Position numbers and translations under genes: made by a program. DNA of 64,000 nt from DAOULT01 sp964646625 (GTDB lineage: Bacteria > Chloroflexota > Anaerolineae > CAZYHC01): positions 1-64,000 of the forward strand of contig CAZYHC010000012.1 in the NCBI GenBank assembly GCA_964646625.1, in the 5' to 3' direction. The notes under the pieces are model-generated. The model did not search any database. It was not told the origin of the DNA and saw only the letters and a program-made list of their open reading frames with translations. This document shows positions 56,890-63,579 of this stretch, in pieces; the first letter of the stretch is position 1, and each line of letters opens with the position of its first letter.

Positions 56890-57351
56890 TCATTCGATCT
56901 CTCGTTGGAGCCGAATGAGAAAATTATCAGCCGCAGCCCATGCTTTCTGAAACTCTGCAATAGGAATTTGCTGGGGATGATCCTCGAAATAAGGGTCGTT
57001 GACCACCACAGTATCCTCGCTCATCCCAATAACTACCACGGAATGCATGTATGAGGCTGACCAGTAGCTCAACCAATTCGTCCAGAGAAAAACGATAACA
57101 GGAGTGCTTCGATCGAGACATCGCTTTAACTCGTCAAGGGAGGAATGCAGAAAGGTAGGGAAATAGCCAAGCTCTGAGAGGTACACAGCGTTGGCTGGGC
57201 TCGTTCCACTCCACTTCGTCCTCAGGATATCTCGCAAGTCGCTCTCTGCCAACTCCTTATCGTAGAAAGCTAAAATCATTCTGACGCAAGCGGGCAGACA
57301 GCTATTGTCCTTCTCCTGCCTGTAGTGCGGAACCGCCAAATAGCTTTTCAA
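56890..57351 (-). CDS. C39-like papain-fold cysteine peptidase
   Basis: 153-residue cytoplasmic protein of the peptidase C39-like type. VPHYRQEKDNSCLPACVRM places the catalytic Cys at residue 18 after the oxyanion Gln of YRQE; YMHSVVVIGM gives His103 and VVVNDPYF the Asn/Asp (118-119), so the triad is complete. No ABC transporter or bacteriocin precursor is near, so it is not a leader peptidase of an export system. The start lies inside the preceding gene (50-base overlap), an arrangement repeated in the degenerate copy at 18838. It is the last gene of the mCpol operon and may process a partner or toxin. Confidence 0.8.
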   Translation of the reverse strand: MKSYLAVPHYRQEKDNSCLPACVRMILAFYDKELAESDLRDILRTKWSGTSPANAVYLSELGYFPTFLHSSLDELKRCLDRSTPVIVFLWTNWLSYWSASYMHSVVVIGMSEDTVVVNDPYFEDHPQQIPIAEFQKAWAAADNFLIRLQREIE

Positions 57352-57676
57352 CCTTGCTCTCCAACTGTTCTATCGAACCAGGCTCTACCAGGCTAACTTC
57401 GCCTGTCTCTACGTTCACAGCGACCTCGCCCACTTTTCCCAACTGGCCCTGGCTGGGAGTGGAGTAGATAATCGGCAGTCTCCATACGAACTCCTCATTA
57501 TCGACGACCAACTCAGGCTCTCCAGCCGAAAGCAGGTTGCCAACCCGCATGAGAAGGAAGACGTTAGCTTTTTGGCGGGCGACAAAGGGCGTGATATTGA
57601 ACTCAGCCTGGATGTCTATTCGCAGGTGAACCTGAGCAGCTTTAGGAGCAGGTAAATCAGAAATATTTGCTTTCAT
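57302..57676 (-). CDS. C39-module small protein of unknown function
   Basis: 124 residues. The core matches the paralogue at 18519-18884: FNITPFVARQKANVFL, VGNLLSAGEPELVV, WRLPIIYSTPSQGQLGKVGE, VNVETGEVSL. Predicted small alpha/beta fold, cytoplasmic, without catalytic signature. It overlaps mCpol by 20 bases at its start and the peptidase by 50 bases at its end, so the three are translated together. It could be a substrate, inhibitor or immunity-type partner of the peptidase. Confidence 0.7.
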   Translation of the reverse strand: MKANISDLPAPKAAQVHLRIDIQAEFNITPFVARQKANVFLLMRVGNLLSAGEPELVVDNEEFVWRLPIIYSTPSQGQLGKVGEVAVNVETGEVSLVEPGSIEQLESKVEKLFGGSALQAGEGQ

Positions 57677-58028
57677 TAGAATTTTTGCTCGATCCTTTCT
57701 CTATCTTTTGCCTCTTCAGCTTTAAATAGGCTTCCAGAGGAGTGTTGCCGGTCCCTATAGAGATGGTGCAGCCGGTTCGTTCAGAAAATAATTGCGATAA
57801 CTCTTCACGTAAATTCTCATCGAACCCTTCATCAAACTCCGCGAATATACTGTCTCCGCCCCAAAAGATGAGCTTGCCACCGGTGGCTTTGATGCGTTCT
57901 ACAATCTCTCGCATCGCCGCGTTCACGCGGTCGCTCAATTCTTTCGCTTCAGCTAAATTTTCCTGAAGCAACTTCACCTCGATGCGTGCCCCGATACGGT
58001 CGCCGTCGATGCTGCAATAGATTTTCAT
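57657..58028 (-). CDS. Minimal CRISPR polymerase (mCpol) nucleotide cyclase
   Basis: 123-residue single-domain cyclase related to the palm domain of Cas10. The N-terminal strand MKIYCSIDGDRIG carries the first metal Asp (Asp8/Asp10), LIFWGGDSIFAEF the GGDD-like motif (Asp59), and CTISIGTGNTPLEAYLKLK the conserved C-terminal helix of the family. This is the full size of known mCpol proteins. In the Panoptes anti-phage system an mCpol makes a cyclic dinucleotide that holds a membrane effector off. Here no 2TM effector is present; the gene sits with a CARF/SAVED-like sensor. GAGGAGG precedes the ATG. Confidence 0.87.
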   Translation of the reverse strand: MKIYCSIDGDRIGARIEVKLLQENLAEAKELSDRVNAAMREIVERIKATGGKLIFWGGDSIFAEFDEGFDENLREELSQLFSERTGCTISIGTGNTPLEAYLKLKRQKIEKGSSKNSNESKYF

Positions 58029-58115
58029 AGGCGGATCCTCCTCTGCTTTTTAGCTTGCGGACTGAAAGAACCCCTATTCTTCATGCAATTGCCAGCGTGC
58101 TCAGTCTCTCTCAGG

Positions 58116-58733
58116 CTACTCAGGCTTCGGAAAGAGCAACTCACGACGCACTTCTATGATTTTCTCATAGCTCCCTACAGTCGGGAACCATTGATAAAGA
58201 TGCAGACGGTAATGGGTACCCAACATACATCCCACTGCAAAAGCTAGGCTCGCTGGAGCGGAGATGAACAAGTGGATTGGCCTGGCTCCAATTTGTTGTA
58301 TAGTTGTGCTGAGTTGCTGGAAAAGCTCGGTAACGAAGTCCTCCCATTCCTCTTTGTCATCTTTAAGCTCTTGAGGAGTGGCGATCACCACGACCTCGGC
58401 ATCGATTCCCTCTCCTCGTAGAAAGTCCATGACATAGGGCTGAATGTCACGGCTGATGTTCACGATGACCGCTACTTGATTTTTTTCTACCCTACTCCGG
58501 TAAACCTTAACCCGCTCACCCTCCCTCGTCAGTTCTACTTCCGTTTCGGGTTCCCCTATCTTTGCCTTCAGGATCGCTATCTTCTGACGAAGTTCTTCGA
58601 TCTCCATGGCAACTTCCGGGGGGGCATTTGCTCCGAATTTAGCTTGTCGCAACTCCAGATGCTGGAGCCTTCTGAGATGTGCTTGCAACAGTTCGCGTTG
58701 GTAATCCAACTCTTCTATATTTAGATCGCTCAT
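58116..58733 (-). CDS. CARF/SAVED-like cyclic-nucleotide sensor with N-terminal effector-associated domain
   Basis: 205 residues. Residues 10-60 are a helical effector-associated domain: RELLQAHLRRLQHLELRQ, then AKFGANAPPEVAMEIEEL. Residues 85-195 are a Rossmann-like sensor ending in HLFISAPASLAFAVGCMLG (154-172) and LHLYQW, the signature of SAVED and related CARF domains that bind cyclic oligonucleotides. It is shorter than a full SAVED, about one CARF unit, so it may dimerise to form a pocket. No effector is fused. It lies between the effector and mCpol genes; AAGGAG precedes the ATG. Confidence 0.75.
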   Translation of the reverse strand: MSDLNIEELDYQRELLQAHLRRLQHLELRQAKFGANAPPEVAMEIEELRQKIAILKAKIGEPETEVELTREGERVKVYRSRVEKNQVAVIVNISRDIQPYVMDFLRGEGIDAEVVVIATPQELKDDKEEWEDFVTELFQQLSTTIQQIGARPIHLFISAPASLAFAVGCMLGTHYRLHLYQWFPTVGSYEKIIEVRRELLFPKPE

Positions 58734-58765
58734 GTCTCCATCTCCTTAATCGAATAATCTGATCG

Positions 58766-59431
58766 CTATTCGTCTCTTAACAATGATTTAATGGTCCGAC
58801 AGAGAGCCTCCTCTAGTTTCAGAGCCCCTTGTGGTGTGTAGTTGTAGATAATACACCGTATGAAACGAAGATCAAAGGGCACATCGTCTATCGATTGGGT
58901 AAGCAAAATCACGTCCTTGCCCAGAGTGTGGCAAATGCCCACTTCGTAAAAGACGTTGGGGTTGCGATCCGTTAGCTCGGCGATGATAATCCGGGCCTGG
59001 TTGATTCCCTTCCAAATATCTTCGATGATAGGGTTAGTGCTGAAAATGTCATAAGCCCGACGGCACTTCAGACCGCAGCTTTCCACGGTCTTTTTGACGT
59101 GGTCCTTGTACATTTGCTCCAAGGTCGAATCACCAGAGGGCATAAGCACGAAACAAAGATTATCATCAATGGTAAAATCTCGCTTTTTGAATAATTTTGG
59201 AGTAATTAGCATTGCAAATTGACGCTCAATATATATAATAGATTTTACAAATTTATCCCACGGGTCCACCATATTTTGACCGATTTCCTCCATTTCCTCG
59301 ATAAGTGATGATGGAGCATCCCATCCCAACTCAAACCGCTCCGCCTCCAGCCGACGGAATCTTTTGTAACGTTCTGCTAATGATACAAGGTCATCTCTCA
59401 GCCCTTTTGGGATTGGGATTCGATCATCCAT
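58766..59431 (-). CDS. Predicted nucleotide-cleaving effector: EAD plus deoxyribosyltransferase/TIR-like domain
   Basis: 221 residues. The N-terminus (10-52: LVSLAERYKRFRRLEAERF, then ELGWDAPSSLIEEMEEI) aligns with the effector-associated domain of the next gene. Residues 90-215 form a Rossmannoid domain with CFVLMPSGDSTLEQMYKD, IIAELTDRNPNVFYEVG and GKDVILLTQ; the Glu of NVFYEVG (163) matches the catalytic Glu of nucleoside 2-deoxyribosyltransferases and sits as in TIR-like NADases. I infer cleavage of NAD or another nucleotide on activation. First gene after the promoter at 59524. Confidence 0.72.
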   Translation of the reverse strand: MDDRIPIPKGLRDDLVSLAERYKRFRRLEAERFELGWDAPSSLIEEMEEIGQNMVDPWDKFVKSIIYIERQFAMLITPKLFKKRDFTIDDNLCFVLMPSGDSTLEQMYKDHVKKTVESCGLKCRRAYDIFSTNPIIEDIWKGINQARIIIAELTDRNPNVFYEVGICHTLGKDVILLTQSIDDVPFDLRFIRCIIYNYTPQGALKLEEALCRTIKSLLRDE

Positions 59432-59523
59432 ACTACTTGCCTTTCTAAGCTCTCACTCATCAAAGTGTAGTCGCGCTGCCCAACATATTCAGTCGCCCTA
59501 TGAGCACCGAAATTTACACTACC

Positions 59524-59552
59524 ATTATACAATACTATTCGTCCATCGTCAA
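59524..59552 (-). promoter_or_regulatory. Near-consensus promoter of the mCpol operon
   Basis: On the minus strand TTGACG, 17 bases, TATAAT, with transcription expected to begin about 85 bases before the effector ATG. The surrounding 120 bases are AT-rich against GC-rich flanks. No operator is obvious. Confidence 0.8.
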
Positions 59553-59588
59553 TACGACTGTAAAATAAATGTCAATAGATGCAATTGG

Positions 59589-59659
59589 AGCGCGGAGGAT
59601 GGGGAGGGATGGAAGGCGCGGAAGCTTCCGCGTTCTCCGCGCCCTCCGCGCTTCCGCGA
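59589..59659. repeat. Periodic palindrome (CTCCGCG type)
   Basis: GAGCGCGGAGGATGGGGAGG on the left pairs with CTCCGCGCC, CTCCGCGCTT modules on the right, around GGAAGCTTCC. Same build as 3034-3104. It marks the border between the AT-rich defence operon and the GC-rich YfhO-like gene. Confidence 0.55.
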
Positions 59660-59726
59660 TCAGACTTGACAAGAAAGGAGAAAGAGGATACGATCAGAAC
59701 CGTGAATACTATCGAGGAGTGAGAAC

Positions 59727-62156
59727 TTGAGCTTCACGGCTCTTTTGTTATTGGCCGGGCTGTGGCTGGTGGGTTACGCCGTCGTGTATTATCTGGGGCG
59801 GCGCGGCTGGCTCGGCGATACTTATCGGCGCGACGTGCTGGCCCTGGCGGTGCTGGCCCTGGCTACGGCGGGTTTTTTCTGGCGCATCCTCTTCACCGCC
59901 GAAGCCTGGATGCCGGCCGGCGGCGGCGACCTGGCCTCTTTCCTGTATCCTACCTACAGCTTTGCCGCCCGCAGTCTCAAGCGGGGAGTCATCCCCCTGT
60001 GGAATCCCTACCTTTACGGCGGGGCGCCTTTCGCCGCCGACATCCAGTCGGGCCTCTTCTATCCAGTCAATCTGTTGTTCTTCCTCCTCACCCCAGAACT
60101 GACCTACAGGACGATGGAACTGCTGGCCGTCTTCCACTTCTTCCTGGCCGGAGCCTGCATGTACATCTGTATGCGCTACCTGCGGCCGGGCCAGACGATG
60201 GGCAGCCTGCCTGCCCTGGCCGGGGCGGTGGCCTTCATGTTCTCCGACTATTTTGTCACCCACTTCGGCAACCTGAACCTGATCGCCGTGGGGGCCTGGC
60301 TGCCCCTCATCTTCCTGTGCTACCATCGTGCCCTGGTTGAGCGTCGGGCGGGGCTGGCCGCCTGGGCGGGGGTCTTTCTGGGCCTGGCGGCCCTGGCCGG
60401 GCACGTACATCCTTTTCTGTTCATCGTCTTCTGCCTGGCGCTCTATTTTGTCTATCGCGCTTTAAGGTGCCTGGCACTTCCAAAGTGCCAGGCACCTGGG
60501 TGGAGCCAAAGGGCCAGGCACCTTCTGCCCCTGGTCGGCCTTTTCGCCCTGACCCTGGGAGTGGGGCTGGGCCTTGCCGCCCTGTCCCTGGTGCCCGCCT
60601 ACGAGATGACGGGCCACACCCTGCGCGCTCAGTTCGGTTACGAGCAGGCCAGCCAGTACGCCCTGCCCCCGGCCAAGCTGATCGGCCTGTTCATTCCCAA
60701 TTTCTTTGGGCGCGACCCGGCCGTCCACTGGGGCCCCTGGGAGCGGGTGGAGGTGGGTTACGTCGGTATCCTGGCTCTGTTTCTGGCTCTATTGGCCGTC
60801 CTGCTGCGGCGGGACGATACGGTCCGCTTCATGGTCGGGTTGGCCGTGCTCTCTCTGCTTTTGGCTCTGGGGGGCCACGCCATCGTCCACGGCTGGCTCT
60901 TTAAGCTTTTCCCTGGCTTCGACCGGGTGCGGGCTCCGGCCCGGTTCGTCTACCTGATGGATTTTGCCCTGGCTGCCCTGGCCGCTATTGGCCTGGAGGC
61001 TCTGAGCCATCCGTTGTCTGCCGGTCAGCGGGCTCTTTTCCGCCGCTTCCTGAGACTGGCCCTCTGGCTGCTGGCTATTGCCGCTCTTGTGGCCGTGCCC
61101 CTGGCTTACGCGGCCATCCTCATGGCCCAGGACAAGGACCCTGGCATCTTCGGGCGCATCACTTCGGCGGCCAACGGCCTGATGTTCCTGCTGCTCATGG
61201 CTATCCTGGGGCTGGCCCTGCTTTACGCCCGGCGCTACGGCTGGCTGCGGCCTCGGATTGTGGGGGTGCTGGCCGTCGCTTTAATCGCCGTCGATCTGAT
61301 GAGCCAGGGAGCCTACCTGGACACCGGCCCCGTCGAGCCTACGGCGGGCTTTCACCATCCGCAAGCCGTCGAATTCCTGAAAGCCGACGGCGATTATTAT
61401 CGCCTCGATACCCGCACCGAGGTCTGGCACCTCTGGCAGCCGGACGCCAGTTTGTTGTATAATATATTTGACGTGTGGGGCATCGTCAACCCCCTGACCC
61501 TGGCCGATTACGACCGCTACTGGGAGAACATGGGCAGCCGCTCAACTCCCCTCTACGACTTCCTGAACGCCAAATACGTCGTCGGGCGCAAGGACGTGGT
61601 GCTGGACTGGGATAAATTCGTGCCCGTCTTCGAGGGCGATCCACAGGTCAACGTCTATCTCAATGAAAAGGCTCTGCCTCGCGCCCTGTTTGTGCATCGC
61701 GCCCTAGCCGTTGACGATCAGGAAGCGGCCTTTGCCGCCATCCACCAGGAAGGCTTTGACCCGGCCCAAACGGTGGTGGTCGAGGGAGGAAAGTCCCTGG
61801 AGATTTCTTCGGCCAAAGCCGCTACGGTGGACATCGTCTCTTACGACCTGAACGAGATCGACCTGACGGTAGAGGCTCCGGCCGAGGGCTACCTGGTTCT
61901 CAGCGAGGTTTATTATCCCGGCTGGCAAGCCCGGGTCGATGGCCGCCGGGCGCCCATCTTGCGGGCCAATTACGCCTTTCGGGCCATGTATCTGGAGCCT
62001 GGTTCTCACCAGGTGCGCATGGTCTTTTCTCCCTCCTCGTGGTGGGTGGGATTGGGTATCAGCCTGATCACCTGGGCAGGGTTGGGCGTTTGGGGTGGCC
62101 TGCGTTTGAGAGCTGCCTGGGAGTCAACTCCCAGGCTAAAAGCTGAAGCAAGCTAA
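59727..62156 (+). CDS. YfhO-like polytopic membrane protein
   Basis: 809 residues from a TTG start eight bases after GAGGAG. About twelve predicted transmembrane helices fill residues 5-510, with GGDLASFLYPTYSFAARSL, IPLWNPYLYGGAPFAADIQ and FFGRDPAVHWG loops typical of the YfhO family, putative GT-C type transferases involved in sugar decoration of lipids or wall polymers. A C-terminal beta domain (about 690-790) follows (YLVLSEVYYPGWQARVDG). One 33-bp palindrome is inserted in frame at residues 247-257 (CLALPKCQAP), and the last 13 residues (AWESTPRLKAEAS) come from a composite hairpin element. Confidence 0.85.
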   Translation: MSFTALLLLAGLWLVGYAVVYYLGRRGWLGDTYRRDVLALAVLALATAGFFWRILFTAEAWMPAGGGDLASFLYPTYSFAARSLKRGVIPLWNPYLYGGAPFAADIQSGLFYPVNLLFFLLTPELTYRTMELLAVFHFFLAGACMYICMRYLRPGQTMGSLPALAGAVAFMFSDYFVTHFGNLNLIAVGAWLPLIFLCYHRALVERRAGLAAWAGVFLGLAALAGHVHPFLFIVFCLALYFVYRALRCLALPKCQAPGWSQRARHLLPLVGLFALTLGVGLGLAALSLVPAYEMTGHTLRAQFGYEQASQYALPPAKLIGLFIPNFFGRDPAVHWGPWERVEVGYVGILALFLALLAVLLRRDDTVRFMVGLAVLSLLLALGGHAIVHGWLFKLFPGFDRVRAPARFVYLMDFALAALAAIGLEALSHPLSAGQRALFRRFLRLALWLLAIAALVAVPLAYAAILMAQDKDPGIFGRITSAANGLMFLLLMAILGLALLYARRYGWLRPRIVGVLAVALIAVDLMSQGAYLDTGPVEPTAGFHHPQAVEFLKADGDYYRLDTRTEVWHLWQPDASLLYNIFDVWGIVNPLTLADYDRYWENMGSRSTPLYDFLNAKYVVGRKDVVLDWDKFVPVFEGDPQVNVYLNEKALPRALFVHRALAVDDQEAAFAAIHQEGFDPAQTVVVEGGKSLEISSAKAATVDIVSYDLNEIDLTVEAPAEGYLVLSEVYYPGWQARVDGRRAPILRANYAFRAMYLEPGSHQVRMVFSPSSWWVGLGISLITWAGLGVWGGLRLRAAWESTPRLKAEAS
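60465..60497. repeat. 33-bp palindrome, copy 7, with a half copy at 60508-60523 (inside YfhO-like gene)
   Basis: Perfect arms around CCA, read in frame as CLALPKCQAP between two predicted helices. A half element (AAAGGGCCAGGCACCT) follows 10 bases later, also without a stop, suggesting a partial second insertion. Confidence 0.9.
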
Positions 62157-62200
62157 AGCTTGCTATTTAGGAGCACTTTGGAGTGCGCTGATGGTTTTTG
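62116..62200 (+). repeat. Composite hairpin element, copy C (encodes a protein end)
   Basis: Arms CCTGGGAGT/ACTCCCAGG around CA, then CTAAAAGCTGAAG, an AGCTAAAGCT hairpin and GGAGTGCGCTGA. Nearly the same sequence as copy A. The YfhO-like frame runs through it to a TAA at 62154. Confidence 0.65.
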
Positions 62201-62248
62201 ATGAATTATTTGGGTGATCCGGGGTATGAACGCTCTTGGCTCGTGATA

Positions 62249-62308
62249 TCTTGGTGTCTTTGTGTCTTCGTGGTAGTAAACTTAACACCAAGCCACCAAG
62301 ACACTAAG
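62249..62308. repeat. Periodic palindrome (CTTGGTGTC type)
   Basis: TCTTGGTGTCTTTGTGTCTT faces CCACCAAGACACTAAG across TAAACTTAAC. Same family logic as 3034-3104, in the 169-base spacer after the YfhO-like gene. Confidence 0.55.
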
Positions 62309-62325
62309 CAGAAAGGAGAAGAAGG

Positions 62326-63546
62326 ATGAGCGATAAAATACTGATAGTAGGCGGTTACGGTGCTGTGGGAAGCCACGTCACCCGCGAGCTGTGGGACCGC
62401 TACGGCGAGAGGGTGATTGTGGGCGGGAGAAGTTCGGCCCGGGCCGCTCGACTGGCACGGGCTTTGGACGCCACCTTTGAATTTCGTTACCTCGACGTCT
62501 ACGACCCGCGGACGGTGAACGAGGCCCTGGCCGATGTGGGGCTGGCTGTAGTCTGTGTCGATCAGCCCGCGCCCCACGTGCAGGAAGCAGCCATCGCCCG
62601 GGGAGTGCATTGCCTGGACGTTAACACCCGTCCCCGGCATCTGCAAGCGGTGCGCGCTCTGCACGACCGGGCGGCTAAGGCGGGCAGCACCATCCTGCTC
62701 GCCGGCTTCACGCCGGGCCTCTCCGGCGTCATGGCTCGCTACGCCCAGGAGAGCATGAGGAAGAGCAAAGCCCGTCTCGATTCCCTGGACATCGCTCTCT
62801 GTCTGGCCTGGGCGGGCGAAGCGGGGCCAGCCGGGGTGCGTTGCTTCCTGGACCTCCTGGTCGAACCCGTGCCCGTCTTCGAAGACGGCAAAGTGAGGCG
62901 TGTGCCGGCCCTGTCGCACGGTCGTCGGGTAGAATTTCTCTCCCCTCTGGGGGTCAAACCGGCCTATCTTCTGTCCCTCCCGGATCAAACCATACTGCCT
63001 GAAACCCTGGGAGTGCCGGTCACCTGCCGCTTCACCTTTGACAACGTGGCCGTCACCAACGCCCTGGCCTGGCTGGCGAAGCTCGGTCTATGGCGCACCC
63101 TGGACCAACTGGGCTACCTGCCAAGGCTGGCTTCCTTCAGCGGCTCTTTACAGGCTTCGCGTCCGCGGCCTGAAAGGGAAGAGGTGGGGTTGGTGGTGCA
63201 GGCTTACGGCCAGGGAAAAGATGGACAGCCCATCGTCCAACGCCTGAGCTTTCTGGGCCATTCCAATTACGGCGTGACCGCCCTCAGCACAGTTATCATG
63301 GCCGAGATGATCGACCAGGGCAAGGTGAAAGAGCGAGGAGTCTTCAGCCCGGACCAGATCGTAGAGCCGGAACCTTTCTTTGCCGCCCTGGATAGGGCCG
63401 GACAGCCAGTTTACATAACCGAGATCAAGGACCTGAAGAGAGCCGTGCAGCCGCCCGTCTCCCCTCGCACGCCGACTATAGTGTGGATCGCCGCAGGGAT
63501 CGCTTTGTTTTTGCTGATCCGTTTCATGCGTCGCCGCCGCGATTAG
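62326..63546 (+). CDS. Saccharopine dehydrogenase-like NAD(P)-binding protein with C-terminal membrane helix
   Basis: 406 residues. The Rossmann motif ILIVGGYGAVGSHVTRELW opens the protein and the family segments VVCVDQPAPHVQEAAI, VHCLDVNTRP and LLAGFTPGLSGVMARY follow. The C-terminus has one transmembrane helix (TIVWIAAGIALFLLIRF, about 385-401) and a RRRRD tail, so the enzyme is held at the membrane facing the cytoplasm. Similar proteins act in lipid or polyketide-type reductions; substrate unknown. GAAAGGAG precedes the ATG. Confidence 0.87.
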   Translation: MSDKILIVGGYGAVGSHVTRELWDRYGERVIVGGRSSARAARLARALDATFEFRYLDVYDPRTVNEALADVGLAVVCVDQPAPHVQEAAIARGVHCLDVNTRPRHLQAVRALHDRAAKAGSTILLAGFTPGLSGVMARYAQESMRKSKARLDSLDIALCLAWAGEAGPAGVRCFLDLLVEPVPVFEDGKVRRVPALSHGRRVEFLSPLGVKPAYLLSLPDQTILPETLGVPVTCRFTFDNVAVTNALAWLAKLGLWRTLDQLGYLPRLASFSGSLQASRPRPEREEVGLVVQAYGQGKDGQPIVQRLSFLGHSNYGVTALSTVIMAEMIDQGKVKERGVFSPDQIVEPEPFFAALDRAGQPVYITEIKDLKRAVQPPVSPRTPTIVWIAAGIALFLLIRFMRRRRD

Positions 63547-63579
63547 GGGGAATTTACGGCTATTAAGGAGGCAAACAAC

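Noticed and set aside
56890..57351. Bacteriocin leader peptidase (ABC-fused C39)
   Set aside because: The protein is only the peptidase fold, and no transporter or double-Gly precursor peptide is nearby.
8826..60523. 33-bp palindromes as insertion-sequence ends
   Set aside because: No transposase gene lies between any pair, spacing is irregular, no target duplications were seen, and copies occur singly inside genes in frame.
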